DNA of 64,000 nucleotides from Typhlomys cinereus (lineage: Eukaryota > Chordata > Mammalia > Rodentia > Platacanthomyidae), in assembly GCA_023101885.1 (NCBI GenBank), contig JALPQD010000830.1, positions 372,001 to 436,000 on the forward strand, written 5' to 3'. Both the position numbers and the translations under genes were made by a program. This document shows, piece by piece, positions 33,679-44,810 of the stretch; within the stretch, counting starts at the first letter, position 1, and the number at the start of each line of letters is the position of its first letter. The notes under the pieces are model-generated. The model saw only the letters and a list, made by a program, of their open reading frames with translations, had not been told where the DNA came from and did no database searches.

Positions 33679-33997
33679 TCAGAACTGGATCACTTGGCCC
33701 TTTCTCTTTTTGTCACCTCCCAGTTCAAAATGCTCACATCTCTGAATATCCAGCATTCACTTAGATCTGCAGTTTTTCTCAACACACTCCAGCCTCAGCA
33801 TAATCTTGTTTGTCATTTTAGCTTTTTTCCGGAAAATAGGCTTGGTCTGCTCACCATAGCCACTCTGCTTTCTGTCATAACGCCGCTTTCCTTGGGCATA
33901 CAGAGTCCTTGCCCTTCTTGTACTGTGTCACTTTGTGGGGTTGGTGCTTGCCACATTGCTTGCAGAAAGTCCAGCTAGTTTTAGGAATATTCACCAT
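33679..33997 (-). pseudogene. RPL36A: RPL36A processed pseudogene
   Basis: The minus strand from ATG (33997-33995) to TGA (33681-33679) follows the 106-residue large-subunit ribosomal protein eL42 (RPL36A, or its retrogene RPL36AL): it starts MVN and carries [19 protein letters not shown], then [16 protein letters not shown], IFRKKAKM and HFELGGDKK. It is intronless and 319 nt rather than the 321 nt expected; a 2-bp deletion in the codons after GKDS shifts the frame, and CRSK is followed by an altered codon. A T-run at 33624-33632 could be the poly(A) tail. It is a dead retrocopy of a housekeeping gene, with no parent intron or promoter. Confidence 0.85.
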
Positions 33998-34009
33998 GTT
34001 TGCTATTGG

Positions 34010-35045
34010 CAGAAAAAGGAGGAGGCCAAAAAGGATTCTTAAAAGAAAAAAAAATGTGTAGTGAGTCTGATTACTTCAGGAATTGCTCCAACAATCTCCA
34101 TAATTGCTAGAGCTGCTACTGAGGCATGTGGTGTTCATTTGTGAATGACTTAATAGTGTGGCCTTTATTCTGAAGAGTCAGGTAAAAATTGATAGTAAGA
34201 AGGACGCACATTTAAACACTGTGGAAGCTTGCTGTGCATATTACAGAGGATGGAATGGAAATAAGTTCCATCAAAACATTTGTCATATACAGTTTTCACA
34301 CATCTAAATAACAGCTGCACATTTTAATAAAGGGGTTTATAACTGAGATATTATAGCTCACCTCCTTGGAGTGTGGGCAAAAAAAAAATGATGATGTATT
34401 AGATTTACAAAAAGTAAAAGAAATTCTTGCTATGCAAAAGACATATTACAAAGATTGTGGGAAGTAACCCCAAAGGGACATTCTGCTAGTAATATATCAA
34501 AAATAATTCTTTTAAAGAAAAGAGAAGAGTGACATATGACACAGCTTCTCTAACATCCACCAGCTGGGGACCAACGATACAAATACATTAGCCTATGGAG
34601 GAGTAACACACATTCAAATCATGATATTATGCTACAAGAGGAATATTGCTATATTGCAACAAGAGGAAAATGGAAGACAACTTTACTATGTACAAATCTG
34701 TATGAATAATCTACATCCAAGTGTTTCAACATAGAAAAGTGTCAGAGACACAAGACTTAGAGCTGAAATATCATAATTTGTTACATTCATTCATTGGAAA
34801 TTAAAATGCATGCACTTTTATAAGTCAATATTACTTCAAAATTTACATGAGCTTAAGAAGGAGCTACTTCAGTGTTGTGTTTTACTTGCACATAATCCTC
34901 AAACATGATTTCCAGATAGTGGAACTTAAAATTTCATGTTCGTAAAGTGACTGCCTGAGTGGAGACCAATCAGGAAAGTCAAGAGAGATATTTTATCATG
35001 CTAGTATGGCCAACAAGAAGCTATCTATATTGATCAGAATCTATA
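34010..35045. other. Nothing recognised
   Basis: AT-rich, no gene or nameable repeat; a short TA tract at 35053-35075. Confidence 0.4.
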
Positions 35046-35089
35046 GAATGTAATATATATATATATATATATATAGTTTATTAAAATAA

Positions 35090-35660
35090 CTCACAATAAA
35101 AAAATAGTGTCCTTCAAACTGGCCACCCGCAGCCGCCTTGCTCTTGACCAGAATGTTCCACAAAGCCAAAAGATCCCAAGAAGGTCTCAAGCCTTTACTT
35201 CTCTGGAGGGTTGAAGATTCTGGGTTCCGACATCGGTGAAGAACAGCTGGGCTCTGATGCCAGTGATAAACAGTGAACAGCAGCAAGGCCTAGAGACCAG
35301 GCCCCAAAGGCAGTGGGAACAGCAACAACCTGGTGGAAAAGATGAAGCTCCGAGTCAGCCAAGGACAGAGGCAGCAGCAGCAGCAACAAAGAAAGCCACG
35401 ATGCTTTAAAAGTTCACGATGCTCACAGAGTGAACTCCAAAGCAAATCGACACAGGATAAGGGAAGAGCAAGTCTCTCCTCCTTGCACTTCCTATTATCT
35501 GGTCCACTGCTGGAAAGTACCACCCAGTATGGGCTGGTCTTCCACAGCCATCAATCAAGTACCTGCAGACTTGTTCAGGGGTCATTCCAACCATTAACCC
35601 TCCACAGCTGCACCCCAAACAGTCTGCAATTGTCAAGTTGACACCAAAATGCAACCGTAA
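35090..35660. repeat. Unclassified interspersed repeat
   Basis: GC-richer than its neighbours, with an AGCAGCAGCAGCAACAA tract at 35373-35390 and an end at CAATTGTCAAGTTGACACC (35628-35645), the same terminal words as other old repeats here. I cannot classify it. Frames on both strands look incidental. Confidence 0.3.
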
Positions 35661-36138
35661 CACTATCAAATAACAAAATGGTCAAAATAGATCAAATATT
35701 TCACGTGAGCACAAACCTGAAAGCAGGAGTTCTACTATTTGGTACATACAATCTCTGGGTGCAAATCTGTTAGAATCCAGGCTGTCAAATAACCACTGGA
35801 AGAGAAAATCACAACCCCCCCCCCATGCAATTATTCTGAGATTGCTAAACCATAGTAAAAAAAACAAAAAAAAACACCATATTTCCGCTAATTGGGAATG
35901 TAGCTTGTTATTAAATTCCTGCTCTAAAGGAAATGTTCCCCATCATGCAATGTGCACTCCATCCAGGATGCAGCTGTAAAGCATGAATGATGTGTCCCAA
36001 CAAAATAAGCAGTTTCCCTCCTTCCTGTGCCATTTAAAATGATAGAAACATGCTCATGTCAGTTCTCCTAAACTTCTGTTGATGTCCTTTGTTCTCAAAC
36101 TATAAAAACTGTACAGACTCTATTCTGGGCTTCCAAGA
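35661..36138. other. Nothing recognised
   Basis: No gene or nameable repeat. Confidence 0.4.
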
Positions 36139-36151
36139 ATTAGTGCATGAG

Positions 36152-36451
36152 GGGCTGGAGAGGTAGCTCAGGGGTTAAGTCTCTGCCTTGCAGGCGGAAG
36201 GTCCTGAGTTTGGATCCTAGACCCCAAGTATAGACGCCAGGCGGAAGCAGGGCTGGCCTGCATTTCTGGTCCTGATAGGGCCGGAGCCTGTGAATCCCAG
36301 GGCAGAGTAAACAAGGAGGAGGTGGAGGCATCCATGGTGGTTCCCGAATTCGCCCGTGGTTCTACACACACACACACACACACAAATACACATGCACACA
36401 CACACAATTGAATAAATAAAAAATAATAAAAAAATATCAAATTAAAAAAAA
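36152..36451 (+). mobile_element. Full-length SINE
   Basis: Young plus-strand copy; duplication ATTAGTGCATGAG (36139-36151) and ATTAATGCATGAG (36452-36464). Confidence 0.85.
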
Positions 36452-36464
36452 ATTAATGCATGAG

Positions 36465-37260
36465 CCAGCTGGCAAGACCAGCCAACAAAGCTTGTTCTTG
36501 GATATTCAATGTGTGGTTTCTTGATTGTTCCCAGCTTGCTTGGCTTTCACAATACCATGATTCTTTCCAGCATTATGGATCTAGGGAGAGAGTGGCTATG
36601 AATGCTCACCACCGGGTGTTTGTTTACACATTCATTTCTAATTAATTCGATTAAAACTCAAGATTAGTCTTGTACTTTCAAATTATATACTTTATTTTAT
36701 AAGAAACTTCTAAACTATGTTTGAAAACTGACTACATCATGTAGTGTTCTCAGCTGCATTCACTTCTCTCATTGTTATTTCCTGTTTGAAATTTCACTTC
36801 TCATTTTCTGTATCATGGAGATTAACTTATATTCTACTGTTCCCTCTACTCAGTCTGATACTGTGGCAATTAGCTTTCTGTGTGAACTTGACTTTTGACA
36901 TGACTTTAGGAACTCCTATGAGTAATTATTTAGTGAAAACAAATTTGTGAACAGGCCAGCAGGAGCCTGTGGATAAGGCACAGATGTGAAATCTTAGGAC
37001 CGTCATAGTTCGTGGGAGGCAGATGTTTGCCAGTGACATGCCTAGAGAGCATCTATAGCAGCCTGTGCTATATTTAATATTTTAATATTTAATATAAATA
37101 TTAAGACAGTGGTTAAAGAGTGAACTCATATGTGGTGTGCGGGTGGAAATAATTATTCTAGATCCATAGGATGGCCAAGTGAGAATCAGTGCTGGAGGTG
37201 AACTGCTTCCCTGTTAGCTGTTAGCCAGAGCATCCAAACAGGTTCCTAAAACCTTAAGGC
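36465..37260. other. Nothing recognised
   Basis: No gene or nameable repeat; AT-rich with a TTTAATATT-rich patch near 37075-37105. Confidence 0.4.
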
Positions 37261-37264
37261 AGTT

Positions 37265-37735
37265 CACCACTGCTGTTGGATGTTGTGTGCTGTGGTGCGT
37301 TCCCCCAGACAAACAACCGCCATCTTTGTTTGAGAGCATCAGAAGCACCTGTTGTCCATGGACTCCTTCAAAGACAGAAGGGGTGGAGAGGGTTATTAGA
37401 CCCTCACCTGGGGCTCTGGGCTGGCTACAAGTAATTCTGCCCTACTTTCACCTGCCCGCCTATGTGGCCTGTACGTGTGAGGGCTGGGAAGGGTTAGAAT
37501 ACACATGTGGACACATACACGGGCTTGTGCCACCCAAGTACCCTCACACATGAGGATGGGAAGAGCCCTAGAGTATATAAACTGAGATAGATTCATTAAA
37601 AAAGTTCCATCGAGAGAGCGACAGGAAGCCATCAGCTCAGTAAACTTGGTGTGTCGTCAATCTGGTCTGTTGGGAAGCTCCTATCTGGGGTGGGAAGATG
37701 GTTGGTTGTGGTGTCTCCCAAGAAACGTAATTCAC
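37265..37735 (+). mobile_element. LTR-E copy 1 (solo or truncated ERV LTR)
   Basis: Matches 55025-55450 in order: an ACAAACAACCGCCATCTTTG segment, GACAGAAGG, CCCGCC, a TATA-like GTATATAAACTGAG (37573-37586), CCATC.AG, GTAAACTTGGT and a terminal CACACAA region. The TATA box followed by an ATAAA-type signal marks it as an LTR. The termini are approximate and no target duplication was resolved. Confidence 0.5.
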
Positions 37736-38945
37736 ACAAGTGGATGCCAGGATTAAATGGTGAGACCCTACTGCTGAATTCATCAGATGCTGTGGGGGCG
37801 GGACGTGGAGAAAACTGGGACTAAGCTGGAAATGTTCCTTCCTGACACTAAATTTGGTGGTGCAAGAAGGTGTTACTCAGGCTGCTGGAGGGTATTATGG
37901 TCAAAGATCCAACTCACCTGCAGACCCTGTGTGCTACACGGGGCAAGTGCCAGGCAGTATGAGTGTTAGAAGTGTGTGTGAGTCACAAAGAAATAACCAC
38001 TCAGTCAAGAATCCCAGCAAGGTGAATTCCTTTGATCCAAAAAATTCCTACTTTACCTTAGCATGGGCACTACTCAGATACAGTTGGAAAAAAAAAAAAA
38101 AAGTAAGGACTACCTTATCCAGTGACATGAAGACAAGCAAATAGCCAGAGGGTAGAGTACGATGAATTTTGTGTAAAATGGGGATGTGTAAACTCTGAGT
38201 GAAAAGACAGAAATTTCTCAGTGTTTGTAACACTAGTACAATGGTGGCCTGGAATTTTATGTGCAAAACCAAGTTCATGACAGGATGACAGGAGAGACCT
38301 TGTATCTTGTGATAGCTTCAACAACCTCCTAATACTTGTGAATTATTTTTTGAGCTTGTCAGTCTCCACCTTCCTCTCTAGAATGAAATGTTTCATTTCA
38401 GAAGAAATTGCTATGCAATGTTATATTCAGCATATATTCTTTTTTTCTGATGCAATATACAGAAAAAACTTTCATCTATTTGTATTTTCTGCTATAGAAT
38501 TTCAATTTATCTTTTGTGGCTCCATCTATTCACTGTTAATAGAATATTTTCTTCTATGTCTAATAAGCATGACGGAGGAGATGGAAAACTCTGGCAGAAT
38601 TCCTTAGATTTCTACCTCAGTCACAGATATGCTCCAAGCTGCGTCAAGTCCAAAGACACCTGTCACATATTACTTGTCTGTGTATTGTCCTCTGCATACA
38701 CTTCCCCAATAAGTCAATGGGAAAATGAGGAGTGGGTTTATATATCCAAAGGGGGTTTGTCATATCCACATCCCCATCCCTCCCCTGAACTTAAAATCAT
38801 TCATCTTTTGAAAGTTAATAAAATTAGTCAAGGGAGGTACCCAAAGTACATCAAAATCTCCCTCAAATCATTAATATCCCCAATCCCACACATAAAAATG
38901 CACTATTGCCAGTGCTACATCAAGTATTAGATGTCCAACTCATTT
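37736..38945. other. Nothing firmly recognised
   Basis: May include ERV interior next to LTR-E, but no coding motif. Frames at 38338-38607 and 38514-38930 have no recognised domain. Confidence 0.3.
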
Positions 38946-38949
38946 GCAT

Positions 38950-39215
38950 AAGTTTTCAGATGTAGACTGGCTTGTGGCTTGGATGATTTCTCACATACTG
39001 CATGTTTATAGGGCTTCTCATCTCTGTGAGCTATCTGATGTGCTTGTAACAGCAAAGAGAAAGGCTTCCTGCAGTCCTCATGTACAAAGGACATATTTCC
39101 TCTATGAATTTTCCAGTTAATGAGAATGGACGGTTGAGATGTCTGATTCCTGCTGTGCTTCCCACAGGACTTGGCCCAGCATGGGATTTTCTGTTACAAT
39201 GAATGTTCTGCCTTG
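38950..39215 (-). pseudogene. Zinc-finger gene relic, minus strand
   Basis: The minus strand still shows C2H2-like units: a linker-like HRDEKPYK after LLLQAHQIAH, then a unit with a leading CEKSS and a HLKTYANE end, and a more decayed unit upstream. The first cysteine pairs are mutated. It is opposite in orientation to ZNF-1 and KRAB-2, so it is a separate dead finger gene fragment or an inverted piece of one. Confidence 0.5.
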
Positions 39216-39404
39216 AGATGAAAATTAGCATACATATTATATATAATATGCAATTAGCATATATATTTATACACACACATTATGTGTGTGTACATGCCTG
39301 AAGGTTTGCATGTCTGTGTGTTTGTGTGTGGTCTCATGTTTGCATATGAGTGCATGTATATAACCATGTGGCATCATGAAGCTGATATGGTGTCTTATTT
39401 GATG

Positions 39405-39410
39405 GTTGTC
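39405..39410. repeat. ERV-C target-site duplication, left
   Basis: GTTGTC, repeated at 42485-42490; 6 bp as expected for class II ERVs. Confidence 0.85.
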
Positions 39411-39864
39411 TGTTGCCAAATCCCCTGCCAGGCCAGCCAGGGAAGAGGGGAAACTGTGGGGCCTCATGTGCGCGAGGCGAATAGGCAAGACAGCGATGAG
39501 GTCACCACCCAGACCCCGGGAGTCGGGCTAGAAGCAGCAAGCAGACGACCAGTTGGCCACAGACTCAACTTTACTCAGGAAGTGTTTGAGTTTACAAAGG
39601 GTCGGGGTCCAATCAGGTGTGGCCACCCCTCTGCTCAGGGGAGGGGGAGAACAGCCACCAATTATTTAGCTGTTTACTAGGTGTCCAGGTTAGATGGCCG
39701 CTTCCCATTGGTTGTTCATCCCTCCTTTCCATTCGTTGTTCATCCCTCTGCCCATTGGCTGTCCATCCCTCTGCCTGTATGTTTTTTTGTTCAGGCTTAT
39801 CTGTAGCCAGACCTCCTGGATTCGGGAGCCCAGGCTAGGGCCTCCCTGAATTGATAGTACCACA
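39411..39864 (-). mobile_element. ERV-C 3' LTR
   Basis: A 454-bp TG...CA LTR, nearly identical to 42018-42484. It includes a tandem run of CATTGGTTGTTCATCCCTCT-like units (39700-39770). The poly(A) region on the minus strand reads GAGTAAAGTTG (complement near 39570). Confidence 0.85.
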
Positions 39865-39890
39865 TTTTCACCCTTTTATTTATAAAATTT
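39865..39890 (-). promoter_or_regulatory. ERV-C polypurine tract
   Basis: The minus strand reads AAATAAAAGGGTGAAAA directly before the TG of the 3' LTR, fixing minus orientation. Confidence 0.7.
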
Positions 39891-41980
39891 TTTCAGTGGG
39901 GACCATGATAGCTGGGGCGACCCCGAGCCTCTTCAGCTGCGTGGAATACAGGCGACTGTGCCTGTCTTAGGTTGGTCACCACCCTCATGTGGAGCCTTAC
40001 CCGTCATTGACTACCAGTCACGAGACCATCGCAGAGAAGGAATCATGGTCCCAAAGGGGAACTCAAGTAGTGGCAGAGAAAAGGAGGTTTTGTCAGGGAA
40101 GGAGCAGGCAGAGGGGCTGTAGGCAGGGCAGGCAGAGAGGCTGTAGGCAGGACAGGTGAAGAAACAATCCAGAAGAGCTGGGGAGACATAAATCAGAACC
40201 TAACAATTGTAAGTTAGTAAGTCATAGCTTCAATAGCAGACAGCCAGGCTTACAACGGGCCTTTGGTGATCTTAGGAATATCTGAGGCCTGAATGGATGA
40301 TCTGACGACCTGGAAAGCAAGCTTCATTATTTCGGGAATATATGAAAAAACCTTTAAGAAAACTTGTATGAAAGAAAACTTACAATCTATTAGAAAAACA
40401 ATAGTGATAGATATAAAACATAAGTAGTTAAGGCCTTAGAGGTCATCAACATTATTTGTTCTTATCTTTAAGTATGCATACGTGTATTTAAAAATGGCAT
40501 GCCAAAATTTTTATATTAGCGCACAATAGAAATAAAAAATAGAAGTGGCCACAGACACAAGACACACAACATGTAAACATAGAACATATAAACATATAAG
40601 CACATGAACAACATTTTACTGGCAACTGTACAATTTACCAGCAACTGTCTTAAAATTACCCTTGAAAGCTTTATCAAAGGCAGATTAGCATTTAGGAAAA
40701 CCTTATTTAAAACAAGACCTCACATTAGTTAAGTTGGGCAGCTTAGCTTAATTATGAAAAACATCTAGCAAGGAAAAACATTGTCATCCATAGGTCCAGT
40801 TCCCACATTTTCTCTGGGTAGATCCAAGGTGCTAAAACCGCAGCCTCATTCTAAAATTCCTCCAGGCCAACAGTCTTAACCTTGAGGCCTCTAGTCTCTA
40901 GGAGAGATTTTAAAACACCTATCTTCTGAAGCAGAAAATACAGCCAGGAAAGAGGGGGAGTCAAGAGTTACAGGAAGAAGAGGAGGGAAAGGGATGTCAG
41001 CAGAGGGTGGAATACCCCCCCCCACAGACCTGTGAGCCCTCTGCAGAGTCCTAAACCAGGATGGGGGAGGGATGGGATCCAGAGGAAGAACAAAGGACTA
41101 ATTTTGGGTTCTCTCCACAAGTTACATTGTTGCAATTAATCACTTCCTCAGTGGAGGATCCTTTAAGGCTTGCTATGATGCCTAGGAGGATGGGAACAAA
41201 GAGGGCTGGAAGGATATGGCCTTCCTGGACTTCCCTCTTATGCACCAGGAAGAGCACTCCCATCCAAATCTGTGGGTCCCAGACATTTTCTGGAGAAATC
41301 AAAGGGGCTAAGATTAAAGCTTCCTCCCAAAAATCTTCTAAGTCCTTTGGTTTTTACTTTGATCCTACGTAAATCTAGTAGAGCCTTAAGGGCAGTCAGC
41401 TGGGTTGCCTTCTGATGGGGTGGCAAATTACCCATTATGGAGAGGAAAGGTTCCCTAATGGAGCAAAGATGACTAGGAGGTGAGTGGACAGGGTGAAAGA
41501 GGGCAGAAAATAAAAAGCAACGACTAGAACCAAGGTCAAACTGAAAACAACTCCTAAAAGGATAACCTATGTCCAAGGAGAGACCTAGTGCAGGACGTAC
41601 GCAGAGGTGTTTTAGATCTAAGCATCCTGTGCTTAGTGTGGGACTTCAGGGGTTCGTTACTCTCCTGGATGCCCCCGGTCAGGCTGATTCAATATAATCC
41701 AACCTGGGCCCCGAGTTCTGAGCGGACCAATTTCTCATGTGAACTCTCTGGGAAAAGCCTCAATTTAGAGGGGCTCTTTGATCATGGGGAAATCAAACGA
41801 GCGATTGGGGTCCTTGATCATCGCCAAATCAAGCAAGTGATTGTCCGTGTTCCTAAGGACAAACAGGGAAAGGGAAGAGGAGGGGGCCACCTGCTCACCT
41901 TCAGGCACCGTAAGCACAGGAACACAAAACTAAAGTAGCTGCTCACCCAACCTTACCAGAATGGGTGTCTCGTCTACACT
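39891..41980 (-). pseudogene. ERV-C interior: gag-like start plus non-coding module
   Basis: Only about 2.1 kb separates the LTRs. Near the 5' end the minus-strand frame at 41238-41576 includes LTALKALLDLRRIKVKTKGL, which fits a class II matrix domain; a second frame at 41051-41302 follows. 40.27-40.79 kb is the reverse complement of the ERV-B non-coding module (11.24-12.05 kb, minus its SINE). 39.93-40.02 kb resembles the 3' end of ERV-A (4.48-4.55 kb). No protease, polymerase, integrase or envelope motif is present, so it is a non-autonomous element. Confidence 0.65.
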
Positions 41981-41990
41981 GAAGGCAGCA

Positions 41991-42012
41991 CCACCCCACG
42001 TTGGTGCGCCAT
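41991..42012 (-). promoter_or_regulatory. ERV-C primer-binding site
   Basis: On the minus strand, just after the 5' LTR, the sequence TGGCGCACCAACGTGGGG matches the lysine-1,2 tRNA primer site TGGCGCCCAACGTGGGG with one extra base. This is the classic primer of betaretroviruses. Confidence 0.8.
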
Positions 42013-42017
42013 AGCAA

Positions 42018-42484
42018 TGTTGCCAAATCCCCCGCCGAGCAAGCGGGGGGGGGGGGGGGGGGGGGACCTTTGGGGCCTCGTGAGCGCAAGGCGAGTAGGC
42101 AAGCCGGCGACAGGGTTACCACCCAGACCCCGGGAGTCAGGCGAGAAGCAGCAAGCAGATGACAGTTGACCGTTGGCCGCAGACTCAACTTTACTCAGGA
42201 AGTGTTTGGGGCTACATAGGGTCGGGGTCCAATCAGGTGTGGCCACCCCTCTGCTCAGGGGAGGGGAAGAGCAGCCACCAATCATTTAGCTGTTTACTAG
42301 GTGTCCAGGTTAGATGGCCACTTCCGATTGGTTGTTCATCCTTCCTTCCCATTGGTTGTTCATCCCTCTGCCCATTGGTTGTCCATCCCTCTGCCTGTAT
42401 GGTTTTTTGTTCAGGCTTGTCTGTAGCCAGACCTCCTGGATTCGGGAGCCCAGACTAGGGCCTCCCTGAATCGATAGTACCACA
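42018..42484 (-). mobile_element. ERV-C 5' LTR
   Basis: A 467-bp copy of 39411-39864; the length difference is mostly a 21-G run at 42045-42065. Right target duplication GTTGTC at 42485-42490. Confidence 0.85.
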
Positions 42485-42554
42485 GTTGTCCATATTCATT
42501 AAGGAAGGATCTCTCAAGTAGACCCAGAGCTCACCCACTGGGTGGGCTAGCTGG

Positions 42555-42905
42555 CCACTTTGCTATGGAGATTCCTGCTCCTTGCCTTCTGGACACTGGG
42601 ATTAGAGGGAGACAATCTTCCTGCCCAGCATTTATGTGATTGCCGGGATCTGAACTCTAGTCATCATATCTCACAGGAAATACCCTTATCCCCTGAATCT
42701 CTTATATTTCTTGTACCCATCTGCTGTTTCTCCAGTATATGTATCCTGATGTTTTTGAGGTACGAGTGAGACATGGTTTTTATTTAAATTACATGAGTGT
42801 ACCACTCGCTTGACTTTTTATGTGGGTTGTGAGATTCTAAACGCACATCCTCATGTTTCCACAGCAGGCACTTTACCAACAAGAGCCATCTCCCCGGTCC
42901 TGAGA
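42555..42905 (-). mobile_element. Decayed B4/ID-type SINE fragment
   Basis: The end reads GCACTTTACCAACAAGAGCC then ATCTCCCCGGTCC, the complement of an ID/B4-like tRNA head, with GGGATCTGAACTC upstream. Strongly diverged. Confidence 0.4.
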
Positions 42906-43119
42906 TAGATACGCAATTTTAAGTGTGTTTTTCTTTTGTGTTATTTTTGACACCTTGCACATGTGTACCGTGATTTTTATAATAATTCCTCCACATCATA
43001 TGTAATCTTCATTCCTTCTCTCAAAGAGAACCCTTTTCAGCTGGAAAAAAAAAAACTTTCTCTCCTATTCTTATGGCTTTTTGTGTGTGTATTGCCCACT
43101 GAATTTAACATGGTTGTCT

Positions 43120-43310
43120 CGGGTCGTCGAAATGGCAAAATGGTTAAGGCTCATAAACCTGGTGACTCAAGTTCAATCCCTAAGAGCCCACTGGGTGAAA
43201 GGAGAGAACTGATTTCTGAAAGTTGTCTTCTGGCCTCCACCGGTGTACCATGACATGCACTCCTCTCAAATCAATCAATGAGTCAATCAATCAAACAATC
43301 AAATGCTTTT
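43120..43310 (+). mobile_element. B4/RSINE1-like SINE
   Basis: Head with AATGGTTAAGGCTCATAAAC and CTCAAGTTCAATCCCTAAGA, then GAGAGAACTGATTTCTG, TTGTCTTCTGGCCTCCAC and an A-rich (AATC)n tail: the layout of murine B4/RSINE1. Confidence 0.6.
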
Positions 43311-43782
43311 TAAACAAGAATTTCCTGTAATATCATGTAATACCACGAGCATTTGTTGGAGAATTAGGCGCTTTATCACTGAACAACTCTGAAGTTAACG
43401 AAAGAAAACAAATGAAAAAATGGACGCATGAATAAAATGGGACCATCTTGACTTACAGATTTTAGCAATTCGTGGCCTTAACCACTTGGCCATGTCGTCA
43501 TCTGATAGGACTGAGTTCAATGGTTTGGCATATATTGTTTTTCCTAACTGCCCTCCCTTCTCTGGTGCTGTCTGGCCTCACATCCGAGCTGGAGGGTGCC
43601 GCACCCGGCTGCAGCCTTCTGCCGGGGCGCTGCTACCTGCGAGGCTGCGACAGAATGATTAAGCTCCAACATTTGATCAGAGATCCGTCAATTTTAACTT
43701 GATTTTGGTGAGTGTCACGGTTTTATCTTTTGCATATTTTGCTTACAGAGCCAGTGAGCGAGCGAGCGAGCGAGACAGAGAC

Positions 43783-43817
<35 letters not shown>

Positions 43818-43955
43818 CTTAGCGAAACACTCTGTCGCCAGGTTTGCATGAGAACGTATTGAACCGCGAAGGGATGCGGCAGATCCTTTAAATTGTTTTT
43901 CTAAAAAATTCCTTTTCTCCTTTTCCAAAAGTCACAGAAGTACAGAAATATCCAA
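43311..43955. other. Upstream region of KRAB-2 with (AG)n tract
   Basis: GC content rises from about 43560 onward. A (GAGC)n then (AG)n tract lies at 43755-43815. No gene recognised. Confidence 0.5.
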
Positions 43956-43959
43956 TCTT

Positions 43960-44177
43960 GTCTCGTTCACTCGCGGATTCCTGTCCTGCAACTTCACTCC
44001 AGAGCTGAGGGGTGGGACATGAGGGTTGTCCGCTGAAGGGACTGGCGTGAGGAGCGTCCAATGAGACTCAGGGACGGAGAGGAGGGGGCGGGCTTTGCTG
44101 AACGCCATGTTGATAACTGTCTCTCCGCCCAGTCACGGCCTCCGTCAAGTGTTGGGGCAGCGCCGCGAGGCCACAGG
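43960..44177 (+). promoter_or_regulatory. KRAB-2 CpG-rich promoter and 5'UTR
   Basis: Many CpGs run from about 43960 to 44330, in contrast to the CpG-poor surroundings. Upstream of the ATG are a CCAAT box (44058-44062), a GC box GGGGGCGGG (44084-44092) and a YY1-like GCCATGTTG (44104-44112). There is no TATA box. This is typical of KRAB-ZNF promoters; the transcription start itself cannot be read from the sequence. Confidence 0.7.
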
Positions 44178-44198
44178 ATGCAGCCGGCGCCGGCCCCG
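44178..44198 (+). CDS. KRAB-2 exon 1 coding part
   Basis: ATG at 44178 begins a seven-codon stretch (MQPAPAP) that ends at a good donor, GGTGAGCG, after 44198. It is phase 0 and joins in frame to the KRAB-A exon at 47935, giving [12 protein letters not shown] next. Short first coding exons followed by a 127-nt KRAB-A exon are the rule in this gene family. The start was chosen because it lies in the CpG island and is the only ATG that reads into a donor in phase. The intron, about 3.7 kb, has since collected L1 and SINE insertions. Confidence 0.7.
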
Positions 44199-44359
44199 GT
44201 GAGCGCGACGGGATTCGGGGCCGCGGGGGGCGCGGCGGGGTCCCGGGGGTGTCGCGGCCGCTGTGTGCTCCCGGCCGTCCGTGCCCGGGGACTCGAGCCC
44301 CGGCTCTGTCCTGGTCATCTCGTTCCTGTTTGAAGCCAGGTGGTCTTGATTAGAACGTT

Positions 44360-44810
44360 CCCTCCTGGCCATTTTTTAATTTATTTATTTTATTTATTTT
44401 TCTAGTTTTGCAAGCATAACGAGTACTTATCCCTCTTCCCTTCAACCTCCCTTCATCCTCTTCTTTCCCTCCTATCGTCCATCCATCCCATTCCCTCCCA
44501 CCTCCTGTCTGTCCGCTTCTATAGACCCCAGGGTTCCCTCTGGCTTGTCTACTCTTGTGGAGGTTCAGGCCTCTGTGGCACACCCCACTGATAGGGGCGT
44601 TTCCCTTCAGTCATCCGGCTCTAGTCCCCCAGATTTCCACTGTACTTATCACTCTATGTTCCTGGATAGTCTGTGGGGCATGTTGGTATGTCAGTCATGA
44701 TGCAGGTCTAGTAAGGGCAAATTTGAGCCGTTTTTGTGCTCGTCTAGGTCCTGGGAATAGCGCCTAGGGATCTATCTGTGCATGTTAAGCTAGCACTGTC
44801 TTGAGACATG
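44360..44810 (-). mobile_element. L1 3'UTR fragment, minus strand
   Basis: An AT-rich left end (TTTATTTATTTTATTTATTT) then a C/T-rich tract and words such as TGTTGGTATGTCAGTCATGA that parallel the other L1 3'UTR copies. A different, more diverged subfamily. It sits in KRAB-2 intron 1. Confidence 0.5.

Noticed and set aside
41588..41938. 116-codon plus-strand frame with basic, glycine-rich end
   Set aside because: It is antisense to the ERV-C leader/gag start and next to its PBS; no domain recognised.
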